In this document: in pieces, positions 1 through 10,219 of the stretch | How positions within the stretch are numbered: the stretch's first letter is position 1 | Layout: every line of letters starts with the position of its first letter | DNA from: Candidatus Bathyarchaeota archaeon | Lineage (GTDB): Archaea; Thermoproteota; Bathyarchaeia; Bathyarchaeales; Bathycorpusculaceae | DNA: 64,000 bases | Direction of reading: 5' to 3' | Assembly: GCA_026014485.1 (NCBI GenBank) | Contig: JAOZIE010000023.1 | Coordinates: 491,164 to 555,163, forward strand | The notes under the pieces: model-generated | Told to the model about the DNA's origin: nothing | What the model saw: only the letters and a program-made list of their open reading frames with translations | Databases searched by the model: none | Made by a program: the position numbers and the translations under genes

Positions 1-110
1 GTTGGGGTTGGGGTAGGTGTGGGGGTCGCGGTTGGTGTTGCTGTTGGTGTGGGTGTTGGTGTTGCGGTGGGTGTTGGGGTTGGTGTGGGTGTGGGAGTTG
101 GGGTTGCTGC
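1..110. repeat. Low-complexity GTTGGG/GTGGGT-type tract (encodes the TP linker on the minus strand)
   Basis: Repeated gttggggttgggg/gtgggtgttggt units. Confidence 0.8.
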
Positions 111-539
111 ACTCGACACCGTAAATGTTCCTGAAGCACTTGCTACCTGTGCTCCGCCAGATGATACATACACTGCAATAGTCCATGTTCCAGTTGGGCA
201 TGATGAGTCATCTGAGCCGAGCCTGAATTGAGTTTGATATGTGCCTGCTGAATTTGTTAGGACAATTGTGCTGTAGGCGAGATTTCCTGTGCTGGTGCTG
301 ACCTGAACGGTGACCAAAGCATTAGCGGCTGGGGTGGAGTTAGAAGTTACCGTGCCGTGAATCGTGACTAAAGCCCCCTGCTGATACGAGGGGTTATCAG
401 ATGTTGTTGTCACTGTCCACGCCGGTTCAGCTGTGACGGCAGATACGGCGAAACCTAAGATAAGCATGAGAAAAAGCGCTGTGGAAACGACCTTCTTCGT
501 GTGCCTGCGGTTATGAGTAAATTCGATGTGGGGTAACAT
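1..539 (-). CDS. Secreted MG2/Ig-like domain protein with Thr-Pro-rich linker, partial (runs off window start)
   Basis: Reverse-strand reading from ATG at 539: MLPHIEFTHNRRHTKKVVSTALFLMLILGFAVSAVTAEPAWTVTTTSDNPSYQQGALVTIHGTV...AATPTPTPTPTPT; signal peptide; domain similar to the N-terminus of the 6045..7334 product. Confidence 0.8.
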   Translation of the reverse strand, partial: MLPHIEFTHNRRHTKKVVSTALFLMLILGFAVSAVTAEPAWTVTTTSDNPSYQQGALVTIHGTVTSNSTPAANALVTVQVSTSTGNLAYSTIVLTNSAGTYQTQFRLGSDDSSCPTGTWTIAVYVSSGGAQVASASGTFTVSSAATPTPTPTPTPTPTATPTPTPTATPTATPTPTPTP

Positions 540-660
540 GATTCTGCTATATTACTTGAAGCGTTAATAGATTTTACGTTTCAGGTAGGTTTTTCCAGTC
601 CGCTGTTTAGAGGTGATTTTATTAAGTTGCATCACAGATGAACCTTGAGGCGCGGGAAAT

Positions 661-1242
661 TTGGTTAGCGGTAGGCGAAAAATGCTGGCTGCCAGAGACG
701 ATTTGGCAGATAAAATAGGCAAAATCGCCGAGAGCCGCGGCTTCACGGTTTTCGGAATGGTTAATGACCTGCTTGATTTAGCTATCAAAGTGGATGCTTT
801 AGGCATAAGTCTACGGGAAGCTGTTGAAGCCTCTGAACTTGCCAAGGAAGTCAAGGATGCCAGTTTTGTTCTGGTTTTCGAGAGCCTTTTGTATGATACT
901 GCCGAAGTGGCTTTTCAAAACGATGGCAAAGAAACCTCAAAAATCTGGTTTGATGCAGGCGTTTGGCTGGCTCAACGCTATGTTGGGCGCGGGGACGTTG
1001 ACCCTTTAGCTTCTTGCGAGAGGGACCTTCGGGTTTTCGCCTGGAACATTCCCGGATTTACAGTGGAGCGGTCTGGAGAGACTGTTTCGGTTCGGATTTT
1101 GAGTCCCCGTTTCACCGAATCCTATACTTCCCTTTTTAACCGTTACTTAGAGGGGATGCTGGAGGGCTGCGGCTACACAGTTACCTTTAACGAAGTGGGC
1201 AAAGGAAACATCCGTTTGGAAGCCACAAAGAGGAGAAGTTGA
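661..1242 (+). CDS. Hypothetical protein, tandem paralogue 1
   Basis: 193-aa ORF; overlaps next ORF; shares W-F-[DE]-[AS]-G-V-W motif and layout with the 1239 ORF. Confidence 0.65.
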   Translation: MVSGRRKMLAARDDLADKIGKIAESRGFTVFGMVNDLLDLAIKVDALGISLREAVEASELAKEVKDASFVLVFESLLYDTAEVAFQNDGKETSKIWFDAGVWLAQRYVGRGDVDPLASCERDLRVFAWNIPGFTVERSGETVSVRILSPRFTESYTSLFNRYLEGMLEGCGYTVTFNEVGKGNIRLEATKRRS

Positions 1243-1817
1243 TGTCGGCGGGTAAAGGCAAAAAGCTAGTCTACGTTTCTGAAGCCTTGCTGGAGGAAGC
1301 AGTGAAGGTTTGCAGAGATGAAGACATCTCGCTGGGCAGACTTGTCGATGTATCTCTGTTGCAGGCAGTGAAGGTTAACAAACTCGGTTTCCGCAGCGAC
1401 CAGATGGCGGATTTTTTTGACGTTTTGCAGTCTAACCGGGTTTTAGGTGGGCTGTTTGTTCCTTCAGGCGTTTTAGATTATATGATTAAGAAGTGCTGCA
1501 AGGACGACTGCGAGACGATTAAGAACTTGTGGTTCGAAAGCGGCGTCTGGACAGGCAAGTATTTAGCAGAAAAATTCCCTGATCCCGTTAAGGCATTCGG
1601 GCGTTTCTTGGAGTTGAGCCGTTGGGATCTCAATGAGGTTGCTGTGACAAAAAACGGGGCTGCTGTGAGGGTGCGTTGCGTCTCCACGGTTATGACCCTT
1701 GAGAACACAACTTTGCTTGCCAAGTTCGTTGAAGGCGTAATAACCAGTTTAGGCTACGTGGTTGAACATGTAGATTGCCTGAAAGGCCTGATTATTCTGT
1801 CCTCAAAGAAACCTTAA
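1239..1817 (+). CDS. Hypothetical protein, tandem paralogue 2
   Basis: 192-aa ORF overlapping upstream stop; LWFESGVWTGKYLAEKFPDP vs IWFDAGVWLAQRYVGRGDVDP. Confidence 0.65.
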   Translation: MMSAGKGKKLVYVSEALLEEAVKVCRDEDISLGRLVDVSLLQAVKVNKLGFRSDQMADFFDVLQSNRVLGGLFVPSGVLDYMIKKCCKDDCETIKNLWFESGVWTGKYLAEKFPDPVKAFGRFLELSRWDLNEVAVTKNGAAVRVRCVSTVMTLENTTLLAKFVEGVITSLGYVVEHVDCLKGLIILSSKKP

Positions 1818-2061
1818 CCCTTGTTTGCGTGCGCGCGTGCATTTTTGACGCGGCGTTTCTTGGAGGAGCCGTTTTTGCGGTTTTTTGCTGAAAACGGGTC
1901 TTTTTCGGGTGAAATATTATGCTTCTATTATGCATGTATATACGTAACCGTTAAGGGTGTATACAACGCTGTTTTGGGGGGCTTACATGTTTACACAAGC
2001 AATAAATAGTGAACGGGGCGATAGTTCCTACTGCGTTAATCAAAATTAGGAGAAAAAGAAA

Positions 2062-5000
2062 ATGGACAATTTGATATTTCCAAAAACATCTATGAAAAGT
2101 AATAAAACAAAAGCACTGACAATGACGATAATTCTGCTGATCTCGTTGGCTCTGCCATTGTTCTCGCTTCCCTTCGCGTCCGCTGCGGCAAACGTAGAAA
2201 TTTCTCCGACTTCAGGACCTAACGGCACAGCCGTAAAAGTAACTGGGTCGGGATTCGGCGCAAGTGAGACTTCTGGCGCTTTCACCGTTACAGTTGATGG
2301 GCTACCTACTAAGGCCCTTGTGACTGGAGGCGGTTTAGAAGCTGGTGCTGAATTAGCGACCGATGCTAGCGGTAACATCCTCAAAAACAGATACATCATA
2401 ATCGGTGGCGCTGGCGGCTTGAATCTGGCTCCCGGTGTACACACAGTGCAGATATCTGATGCGGTGGCCGCTCCAGTTGCTGTTACCTTCACAATCGTTG
2501 CCCCAACAGTGACTGTTACTTCGACAGACTCAGCCGGGACCTCAGTCTTGAGTTCCCCAGCCGGGACCTCAGTCTTGGTTTCTGCAAGTGGCTTCGCTAA
2601 AGGTGTGCCTAGAGTCTACACGGTTACGAATGCAGTCACAGCAGCAACCTTTGCTGGTACAGCAATCACCGTGAATGCAGGTACAGTAACAAATAATCCT
2701 AGCCTGCTGAGCTCTAATGTAATAACCAACAAAGGTGCATACACTGGAACCGTTAGTCTACCCGCAATAACTACAGGGTCCTCATTCACGCTGACAGACA
2801 ATTATGGTAACACAGCCACTGCCGCAATATCCTTGAACACTCCCGTAATTACGCTTTCACCAAATTCAGGTCCAGCGAATACCCTTGTAACCGTAACTGC
2901 AACTGGCTTCGGACCAAACACTGCCTTCACTAGCGCTACAGCCGTTAAATTCGGAGCAACTGCCTACTCTGGCGCAACAACCTTACTGCCAAACAGCCCA
3001 ACTACAACTGAGCAAGGCACAGCCGTGTTCATGTTCGGCGTGGGTACAAGTACAGTTGACTTCACGGCAGGCGCTCATACAGTGACCGTGACTGACGACT
3101 TAGGAAACAAAGCAACAGCCACATTCACCGTGACATCAGCCGCAAAAGTTACAATCGGTGACGCAGTTACCGATTCTGGAATCTCTTGGGCACCAACCGG
3201 CGCAACAGCGAAACTTTACCTTTCCTTAACTGGCTTCAAAGCAAACAGCCCAGTTACCGTTACTAGCTTACCTGGAATTCCCGCTGCATGGATAAACTTC
3301 GGCGTGTTAACAACTGACGCAAATGGCGAATTGGCAGCCTCGTCAACAGCCACAGCCGCAGCTCCCGCACCAGGAACTTATCAAGTAACAGTGAGCGACG
3401 GAACCAACACAGTGTCCGCTATATTGACAATAACTACATCAGCTAACTTCATCTATGCCACACCCACCTCAGGTGCACAAGGAACAACTGTACAAGTATT
3501 CGCATATGGCACAACCCCCGCTAACGTACTATTCGACGGAGCCTCTCCGCCTGGAATCTCACCAGTAGCGGCTGCAACCGTTTGGCCAGCAGTTCCCGCA
3601 GCAACAACTTTCCCTGTACCTACCTCAATAGTTGCCGCCCACACAATCACAGCTAACGGTGGTGTTACCTATAACACAATTATCTACCAAACCACCAGTG
3701 GAGCAACCATTAGCACTGTATCTCCTCCTTCTGCAGCAGTTGGCACCAAAGTTACCGTAGTTGGCTCTGGATTTGCAACACCCCTTGCACCAACTGGCTT
3801 AGGCGTTGGAACGATTACCATTGATGGCGTGACACTCACCGGCATAACAGGAACCCTCATCAACGGCATGGTGATCGCAAGCTTCTCAATGCCTGCTTTC
3901 ACAGTTGGCGCTCACACGATCTCTGTCTCTGACTCTACAGGTGTACCAGTTAACACTGCAACTTCTACCGTAAGCGTAACAGCTTCCTCAATCACTGTAA
4001 CCCCCAACTCAGGTAACGTCAACCAAGCTGGCCTCTCAATTACAGGCTCTGGCTTCGTAGCAGGCGAAGCAATCACCGTCAAACTTGATGGTGTCACTAT
4101 CGCTCCGCTCGCAGGCGTGCCCGCAACTGGTCTAACAGTGATTAATACTAACGGCGGTATACTTCTCTATACAGGTGTCTCTATAGTCCCCGCAGGTTCC
4201 TTAGTCGCAGGAGCCCACACAATCACCGTCACAGGCGTTACAGGCGGAATAGCAGTAGCAACCTTCACCATTGAACCAAAAATAACGTTGACCCCCTCAG
4301 CATTGAGAGCAGGCGCAGTAACAGTAATCACAGCAACAGGCTTCGCAGGATCAACAACCGCATCCGTAACAGTAAACGGAACAGCAGCAAACTGGTTCAA
4401 CACAGGAACAACAGCAAACACAACAACAATACCGACCACTGCACTTGGTGACATACCAGTAGCTCCAGTCGAAGGTGGTTTAGTTATTGCCCCTGCAACA
4501 GCTGCAGGTACACTGAACATCACCGTAACCGACACGAACGGCAATTCAGCTTCTAAAATACTGACAGTTCTTGACACACCAGCCATTACACTTAGCGCCA
4601 CACAAACAGTGGCAGGTGTAGTTGTGAGTATCTCAGGATCAGGATTCTCACCGACTGGTGCAGCAAGAGCTGCAACAGCTAACCTATACAGCGGCACAAC
4701 ATTAGTGCAAGCAATCGTTCTGGATGCTCCAAGCACCGTGACACCCAACAGCACAGGCCAATTCACTGACGAAGCAACATTTACAGTGCCCACCCTGTCT
4801 TCAGGCGAATATATACTGGGACTCACCGTAGCTACTCCACCCGAAACTGAAAGTGCAAACGCAACATTCACCATACTTGGAACTCAAACAGTGACTGCAA
4901 CTGCCTCCTCAATAGTCGGCGGAAACGTTACCGTCAATGTTGTAGGTCTAACAGGAATCACCAACGCAATCCTTGGCGCAACAGACTTGCTAGCCGGAAC

Positions 5001-6027
5001 GTTCGGTCCAACAACAGTTCCAACAACAGGACCAGACGCCTATAACCTAACAACATGGTTCTTGGCACCAGCACTAACCGCCGGTCCATACACCCTGCTG
5101 TTAAGCGACGGCGTACGCAGCACAACAACCACAGTAAACATCATAGCCTCAATTACACTAGCACCAACTGTTGGAATACTCAAAGGGTCAGTTGTTACAG
5201 TAACTGGAACAGGCTTCGCTGTAGCAGGAACAGTTTTCACAGTTTCTGTTAATGGCGTTGACATGCCAGCAGCTGCAGGTCTAACAGGTGCAGGCGGCGC
5301 AGTAGTGACAGCCTTCACAGTACCAGTAACAGCAGGCTCAAACAACAGCGTAGTCGTCACCGATGCCCAAGGAAACACAGCAACATCTTACTTCGCTCTA
5401 ACGAACCCAACAATCATCGTGAACCCAACAGTAGGCGCTGCAGGCTCAACAGTACAAGTTATCGGTAGCGGATTCGCAGCAGGTCAACCAGTATACTTCC
5501 AGGTCGGTTCAATAATCGTACCTTCAACACCCGCAACCGTCACAGGAACCGATTTCGTTGCTTACATAACAATCCCCGCAGGCACTCCCGCAGGAACCAC
5601 AGTAATATCTGCAACAGATGCACGGAATAACGTAGCAGTTACAGAATTCACAGTTGGCTCAGGCGGATCAGGCTTCACCGTTAACCAAGCAGCACTCAGC
5701 AGCACAGCACAAACAGTCAACCCAAGCACAGGCACAGCACAGACAGAATTCGCACGTGGAACCTCAGTGAAGTTCTCCTTCGTGCTTGAAACAGCTTCAG
5801 GAAGCGGCAACGTTGTCTGGGGCATAACCCTGCAACAGCAAGACCTGACAGTAACAGGCTTGTTCACCACTACTGCAAGCGTAAGCACGACCCCGAGCAC
5901 ACTGACCTACACGAACCTACTGACCTCAAACGTGCAACCCGGAACCTGGACAGCAACCATACAAATCTTCGGCTCTGACGGAGTAACACCACTAGCCGTA
6001 ACAACACTGACTTTCACTGTGACATAA
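2062..6027 (+). CDS. Giant secreted IPT/TIG-repeat surface protein (S-layer/adhesin-like)
   Basis: 1321 aa; signal peptide; about 9-10 repeats of I-x-[LV]-x-P-x-x-G...V-x-[VI]-x-G-[ST]-G-F. Confidence 0.85.
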   Translation: MDNLIFPKTSMKSNKTKALTMTIILLISLALPLFSLPFASAAANVEISPTSGPNGTAVKVTGSGFGASETSGAFTVTVDGLPTKALVTGGGLEAGAELATDASGNILKNRYIIIGGAGGLNLAPGVHTVQISDAVAAPVAVTFTIVAPTVTVTSTDSAGTSVLSSPAGTSVLVSASGFAKGVPRVYTVTNAVTAATFAGTAITVNAGTVTNNPSLLSSNVITNKGAYTGTVSLPAITTGSSFTLTDNYGNTATAAISLNTPVITLSPNSGPANTLVTVTATGFGPNTAFTSATAVKFGATAYSGATTLLPNSPTTTEQGTAVFMFGVGTSTVDFTAGAHTVTVTDDLGNKATATFTVTSAAKVTIGDAVTDSGISWAPTGATAKLYLSLTGFKANSPVTVTSLPGIPAAWINFGVLTTDANGELAASSTATAAAPAPGTYQVTVSDGTNTVSAILTITTSANFIYATPTSGAQGTTVQVFAYGTTPANVLFDGASPPGISPVAAATVWPAVPAATTFPVPTSIVAAHTITANGGVTYNTIIYQTTSGATISTVSPPSAAVGTKVTVVGSGFATPLAPTGLGVGTITIDGVTLTGITGTLINGMVIASFSMPAFTVGAHTISVSDSTGVPVNTATSTVSVTASSITVTPNSGNVNQAGLSITGSGFVAGEAITVKLDGVTIAPLAGVPATGLTVINTNGGILLYTGVSIVPAGSLVAGAHTITVTGVTGGIAVATFTIEPKITLTPSALRAGAVTVITATGFAGSTTASVTVNGTAANWFNTGTTANTTTIPTTALGDIPVAPVEGGLVIAPATAAGTLNITVTDTNGNSASKILTVLDTPAITLSATQTVAGVVVSISGSGFSPTGAARAATANLYSGTTLVQAIVLDAPSTVTPNSTGQFTDEATFTVPTLSSGEYILGLTVATPPETESANATFTILGTQTVTATASSIVGGNVTVNVVGLTGITNAILGATDLLAGTFGPTTVPTTGPDAYNLTTWFLAPALTAGPYTLLLSDGVRSTTTTVNIIASITLAPTVGILKGSVVTVTGTGFAVAGTVFTVSVNGVDMPAAAGLTGAGGAVVTAFTVPVTAGSNNSVVVTDAQGNTATSYFALTNPTIIVNPTVGAAGSTVQVIGSGFAAGQPVYFQVGSIIVPSTPATVTGTDFVAYITIPAGTPAGTTVISATDARNNVAVTEFTVGSGGSGFTVNQAALSSTAQTVNPSTGTAQTEFARGTSVKFSFVLETASGSGNVVWGITLQQQDLTVTGLFTTTASVSTTPSTLTYTNLLTSNVQPGTWTATIQIFGSDGVTPLAVTTLTFTVT
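2531..2577 (+). repeat. Short tandem duplication (20-nt exact match, period 27 nt) inside the TIG protein gene
   Basis: cagccgggacctcagtcttg at 2531-2550 and 2558-2577. Confidence 0.9.
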
Positions 6028-6044
6028 ACGACAGGTGACCTACA

Positions 6045-7334
6045 GTGAACTCTAAAAAAACACTCAGAACCGTGCTCTGCACAGCCCTAATCGTATCCTT
6101 CGCTTTAGGGCTCTGCATAGCCCCCGCTTTCGCGGCTCCTTGGCTGCTAACAGCCACCCCGGATAGCTCAAGCTATTCAAAGGGCTCGTTGGTAACCATC
6201 AGCGGTGCCGTGACAGACAATGCAATCCCCGCAGCCGACATACTAGTTAGCGTAATGGTCACCGACTCGGCAGGCACTCTCGTATACCAAACCATAGTGA
6301 CAACAGACACAAGCGGCCAATACTCGACACAATTCAGAATCAGCACAACCTCACCCACAGGCTCATACACTATCGCAGCAACCGCATCCTCAAGCGGCGC
6401 TCAAGTAGCAACCACAGCAGCAACCTTTAGCGTGACAAGTCCAACAAGCCTAACCTTGTCACCCAAAAATGCAGCTCCCGGCGCTTCAGCAGCCTTTGTA
6501 GGCACAGGCTTCACTGGAAGCCAAACAGTCGACTTGACCCTTAACTGGGGAGGTCTGACAGTGGCGCTGGCTTCGGCAGAATCAACAGAGACTGGCGCGG
6601 TATCTGGAACATTCACTGTTCCAAATGTCCAAAGCCAAGTCTACACTGTCACAGCCACTGACTCTGCAGGTCTCACCGCAACAGCCCAATTCGGCGTCGG
6701 ACAAGTTGACATTGCCGCCATAGGTGCCAACATAACCAAACTGCAGAACTCCCTCAACGCTATAGGCAATGACGTAACCAGCGTTCAATCACTACTCAGC
6801 AGCCTGTCATCATCTGTAAGCTCTCTAAGCTCCAGCATCTCAGGCATCTCAAATGGCATAGTTGAAATAGAAACCTGCCTTGGCACTCTATCTACAAGCC
6901 TTGACAGCATCGACGCAACACTTTCCTCTGTCTCAGGAGACACAGCATCCATCCGCTCAACCATTGGCACCTTCAGCTCATCACTGTCCTCACTTAACAC
7001 AGCAGTGAGCAGCATCGAAGGCGACGTCGCCACCATACAGACAAACCTCGGAACATTCACAGGCACCATCACCGACATAAATGACGGCGTAGCAACAATC
7101 CAAACCAGCATCGGAACAATGCAAGCTGACGTTAGCACCCTACAAAACAATGTACAGTCAGGTGTCAGCGCAATCCAAGCAGACATAAGCAACCTGCAGT
7201 CAGACGTAACCAGCAGCAAGAACGCCTCTGAAAGCCTCACACCTCTGCTCATCGTCGCAATCGTGCTTGCCCTTATAGCGGCAATCGCTGCAATCGCAAG
7301 CATCATCCTGATGCGCCGAAAGATCGCAGGTTAA
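6045..7334 (+). CDS. Surface protein: signal peptide, Ig/MG2-like and TIG-like domains, long coiled coil, C-terminal TM anchor (SlaB-like architecture)
   Basis: 429 aa; heptad-like Ser/Leu-rich region residues ~230-390; C-terminus LLIVAIVLALIAAIAAIASIILMRRKIAG. Confidence 0.8.
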   Translation: MNSKKTLRTVLCTALIVSFALGLCIAPAFAAPWLLTATPDSSSYSKGSLVTISGAVTDNAIPAADILVSVMVTDSAGTLVYQTIVTTDTSGQYSTQFRISTTSPTGSYTIAATASSSGAQVATTAATFSVTSPTSLTLSPKNAAPGASAAFVGTGFTGSQTVDLTLNWGGLTVALASAESTETGAVSGTFTVPNVQSQVYTVTATDSAGLTATAQFGVGQVDIAAIGANITKLQNSLNAIGNDVTSVQSLLSSLSSSVSSLSSSISGISNGIVEIETCLGTLSTSLDSIDATLSSVSGDTASIRSTIGTFSSSLSSLNTAVSSIEGDVATIQTNLGTFTGTITDINDGVATIQTSIGTMQADVSTLQNNVQSGVSAIQADISNLQSDVTSSKNASESLTPLLIVAIVLALIAAIAAIASIILMRRKIAG

Positions 7335-7341
7335 AAAACCA

Positions 7342-7373
7342 AAGAGCCAAAAGCTCTTCCCTTTCTTTTCTTT
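7342..7373 (+). terminator. Hairpin plus pyrimidine-rich tract downstream of the surface locus
   Basis: AAGAGC-CAAAA-GCTCTT followed by ccctttcttttcttt. Confidence 0.6.
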
Positions 7374-7721
7374 GTAAAACCTTCTTCTGTCAACTCTATC
7401 TGCGTTTTCAGAATTTTGCCTTTATGTTTACCGAATTGTCTTCAGGTGAATATCTGGAAGCCTTCTGCTTCTTAGGCTGGGGCTGCCTGTAGAACCATAC
7501 TTAACTGTCGAATCTTCTTTCTTTGTTTGCTTTATATGCTGTCTTTTGAGTTTTCCTTAGGTAGTTACCTGTGGTTTGTTGCTAAAGGCTGGTTGGTAGT
7601 ACTAGAAGTTGCCAATTTGTTTAGGTGAGTCTCGAAAATAGACATGAATAACGTCAAAAAACCAATATATCAAAAACTCAACACCTACACTTGTACATTA
7701 ATCTAAACGGAAGTATACAGC

Positions 7722-8411
7722 ATGAAAAGCATAAGGATAACCCTCCAAGAAGAAAGACCTGAAGATGCATGGTTCGATTTGAGTTTGCGAGAGCTCCGCG
7801 CAGGAGAAGTTCGCTTCTACAAGGCCAATGACCTTCAAACTGGGCAGTGGCTCTTTAAAGTCTGCGTTGACGAAGAGAACAACCGAAGCATGGTTAAAGC
7901 TATAAAGTGTCCGCCTGGAAAGCTCTTCAGCCAGTTGGAAGGTGCAACTATGCTTTTCCAGCAGAGTCTTGTGCCCGGCTTTTACTATGATATCATATCC
8001 CTCACCAAAGTTGACGGTGAAGGGAAAGTGCATCGGGAGCTTGTGAAAACTGTTGAAGAGGTACCTGCGGCAATACGGGACCACTTTGAAGTGAAAAACT
8101 ACGGTGAAGCCACGGGGAAGAAGCTTCCTGGAACGCATTTGGTTACGTTGAGCAAGAAAGAGAACGATAAAGACATGATAACCCTGTTTATACTTGAACG
8201 TGCACGTACATTGCCGCCGGAGGAACGTCAGAAAACGATGGATTTGCTGGCGCTTATCAAGCAAATGCAGAAAACCAGCATAACCGAAATTAGCAACGTA
8301 ACCAGCGAAACCTTCAACATTGACCGTGAACTCTTGGATAAAATGATAGGTGAGTTAGAGGCGAAAGGGAAAATTAAGCGGTTAGACGAAAACTTCGTTA
8401 AACTCGCTTAA
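7722..8411 (+). CDS. Hypothetical protein with probable winged-helix C-terminus
   Basis: 229 aa; KQMQKTSITEISNVTSETFNIDRELLDKMIGELEAKGKIKRLDENFVKL resembles wHTH. Confidence 0.65.
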   Translation: MKSIRITLQEERPEDAWFDLSLRELRAGEVRFYKANDLQTGQWLFKVCVDEENNRSMVKAIKCPPGKLFSQLEGATMLFQQSLVPGFYYDIISLTKVDGEGKVHRELVKTVEEVPAAIRDHFEVKNYGEATGKKLPGTHLVTLSKKENDKDMITLFILERARTLPPEERQKTMDLLALIKQMQKTSITEISNVTSETFNIDRELLDKMIGELEAKGKIKRLDENFVKLA

Positions 8412-10219
8412 GCCTTACTGTTTTTCCTCTTTTTTCCTTGAAGGTCCCGCAGTACTTCTTCTGGTTTAAACGCTTCTTTGGACCGCACCGCCGCTTCCTC
8501 CACGTATAGGCTCACTGCCCTTTCTAGGGCGTCTGTGCTGACGGGGATGTGGTCTAGGTTGTCGTTGAAGTAGTTTAGCACTGACGCTGCGCAGGCAAAC
8601 TTTACTACGTTGTGCTCTAAACGTGCGGAGAACTTCATGCTTCCTGGAATCCGCTTCAGGATTGCCTCGCGTGCTTTGCCTATGGCATCATACATTTCCG
8701 CCGTAATCATGACGGGCTTCTTTGGGAATCTTCCTTTAACTAGCGGGTGGTCTGTTTCAATCGCATACACCAGTGTCACGTGGTCCCGAATTTGTTTTGC
8801 GCTCTTGTCTACGTTTACTTCGCCAAGCGCCAGTCGCATTTGGCTTTGTGCAATCTGCACGTAGCGTTCTTTGGTCATTCGGTGTAGGCGGCAAATCATG
8901 CGGTCTTCGATGGCGTTGAAGTTGGGGTCGCCGATGGTCACCGCGTAACCTTGCCCCATGACTGCTGTGTTGTAGTTTACGGTGAAGAAGCCGCCGAACC
9001 TGTAGGGTCCGATGATTTCTCTGTGGAGTTCATGCTTGATTTCGCCGCGTTCCATGGCAATCTTGAGTACGTCTACCATGCCGCTGTAGCGGAACCAGTC
9101 GTTGAATTCGGGTACAATGAAATTGAAGGTTTTGCCCACGTAGGCTTGCCCGATGCGGATGAACCGTGCAGGGGTGATGCCGCCGCAGTAGCGGTTTCTG
9201 CCTGGGATTCCGTGCGCCGCTACTTTTCCTCCTGGAACCCCCAGAATTAGGTCTCTTGTGGAAAAGCTTTTGCCTGTGCCTGGTTCGCCGAATAGGGCGA
9301 AGCTCCATCCTGTTTTTAGGCCTGTTTTTCCCTGTGGGTTCACGATGTCTACGTCGCATAGGCTGTACTGCTGGATTATGCTTAGGAAGCTGTCAAAGTA
9401 TAGCATCTCGCCGAACATGCGTTGCAGGTAGTTTGCGACGTAGCTTGCGGAGAAGGTTTTGCCGAACTTTATGGTTTCGTTGAGTCTGTTCTTGAGTAGG
9501 TCGCTGATGTATTGGTCGAGTTCGTTTTGCATGGTTGCGATTCTTCGCCGTTCATCCTCTAGGGGGTCAAGCGGGGCTTCTTCCTGCTGACGGGGAGACG
9601 CGTTGGCTGTTGCGGTGGTGGGGGAGGTTGATGCTGTTGGGGGTGCGGTGGGTTTGCGTTCTGCTACGGCTATTCCCAGTTCCTCTCGGATTGTGGGCAG
9701 CGTTTCCTCAAGCATTTTCCATTCGTGGTATTCTTCGCCTGCGTAGGAGTGTGTGACGACTTTGAGTTTTTCAAGCTTTTCCAGAACTTCGTAGGTGTCG
9801 ATTTTCAGTTTTGCAGCTTCTTTTTGTTCTTTGGCGCCGAAATCTCCGCCTGTTTGCGCCATCAGCTTCAAGATGGTGGTGGCTGCTTGTCCATACTTTT
9901 TTTCTGTTTCGGTTATGCCTGTATGGATTTTTTGTGTTGCGCCCTTTAGGGTTAGGGTTTCGTTTTCGAAGGTGTAGTTGGAGCCTCGGAAAACCACGTA
10001 GTTTCTGGCTGGGTGTTTTTTGAAGGCTTCCTGCAGTTGGCTGTCGCTGAGTGCCGTTGCCAGCTCCATGGCGGCTTCGTCTGGGTCAGGTTCCCAAGCG
10101 TTCACGTACTGGTCAAAGAAGGAGATTGCGTTTTCTTTTCCTATCTGGTAAATATCTGTTGGTGGATAGACGCGTTTGAGGAGCAGTTTTTTCTCTAAGG
10201 TTTTATCGTCTACGCTCAT
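8408..10219 (-). CDS. AAA+ family ATPase (MoxR/MCM-like features)
   Basis: Walker A GEPGTGKS; sensor-1-like FFTVNYN; IEDRMICRLHRM; start set to ATG at 10219, ATGA-overlapping the upstream gene. Confidence 0.8.
   Translation of the reverse strand: MSVDDKTLEKKLLLKRVYPPTDIYQIGKENAISFFDQYVNAWEPDPDEAAMELATALSDSQLQEAFKKHPARNYVVFRGSNYTFENETLTLKGATQKIHTGITETEKKYGQAATTILKLMAQTGGDFGAKEQKEAAKLKIDTYEVLEKLEKLKVVTHSYAGEEYHEWKMLEETLPTIREELGIAVAERKPTAPPTASTSPTTATANASPRQQEEAPLDPLEDERRRIATMQNELDQYISDLLKNRLNETIKFGKTFSASYVANYLQRMFGEMLYFDSFLSIIQQYSLCDVDIVNPQGKTGLKTGWSFALFGEPGTGKSFSTRDLILGVPGGKVAAHGIPGRNRYCGGITPARFIRIGQAYVGKTFNFIVPEFNDWFRYSGMVDVLKIAMERGEIKHELHREIIGPYRFGGFFTVNYNTAVMGQGYAVTIGDPNFNAIEDRMICRLHRMTKERYVQIAQSQMRLALGEVNVDKSAKQIRDHVTLVYAIETDHPLVKGRFPKKPVMITAEMYDAIGKAREAILKRIPGSMKFSARLEHNVVKFACAASVLNYFNDNLDHIPVSTDALERAVSLYVEEAAVRSKEAFKPEEVLRDLQGKKRKNSKA

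Noticed and set aside
19-231. Plus-strand ORF MGVAVGVAVGVGVG...
   Set aside because: Antisense of the Thr-Pro-linker-encoding minus-strand gene; low-complexity artefact
1829-1845. GCGCGC plus T-run after several genes (also near 34268, 34413, 51691) as a shared terminator motif
   Set aside because: GCGCGC also occurs inside CDSs (e.g. near 15213 and 50563) and only the 51687 site forms a strong hairpin; not a convincing shared signal
4167-4874. Long minus-strand ORF (235 aa) inside the TIG gene
   Set aside because: Shadow ORF caused by biased codon composition of the repeat gene; no independent domain or initiation signal
6785-7306. Minus-strand 173-aa ORF
   Set aside because: Antisense to the coiled-coil region of the surface protein; composition artefact
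9256-10198. Several plus-strand ORFs opposite the AAA+ ATPase
   Set aside because: Antisense to a gene with clear motifs; no recognisable features
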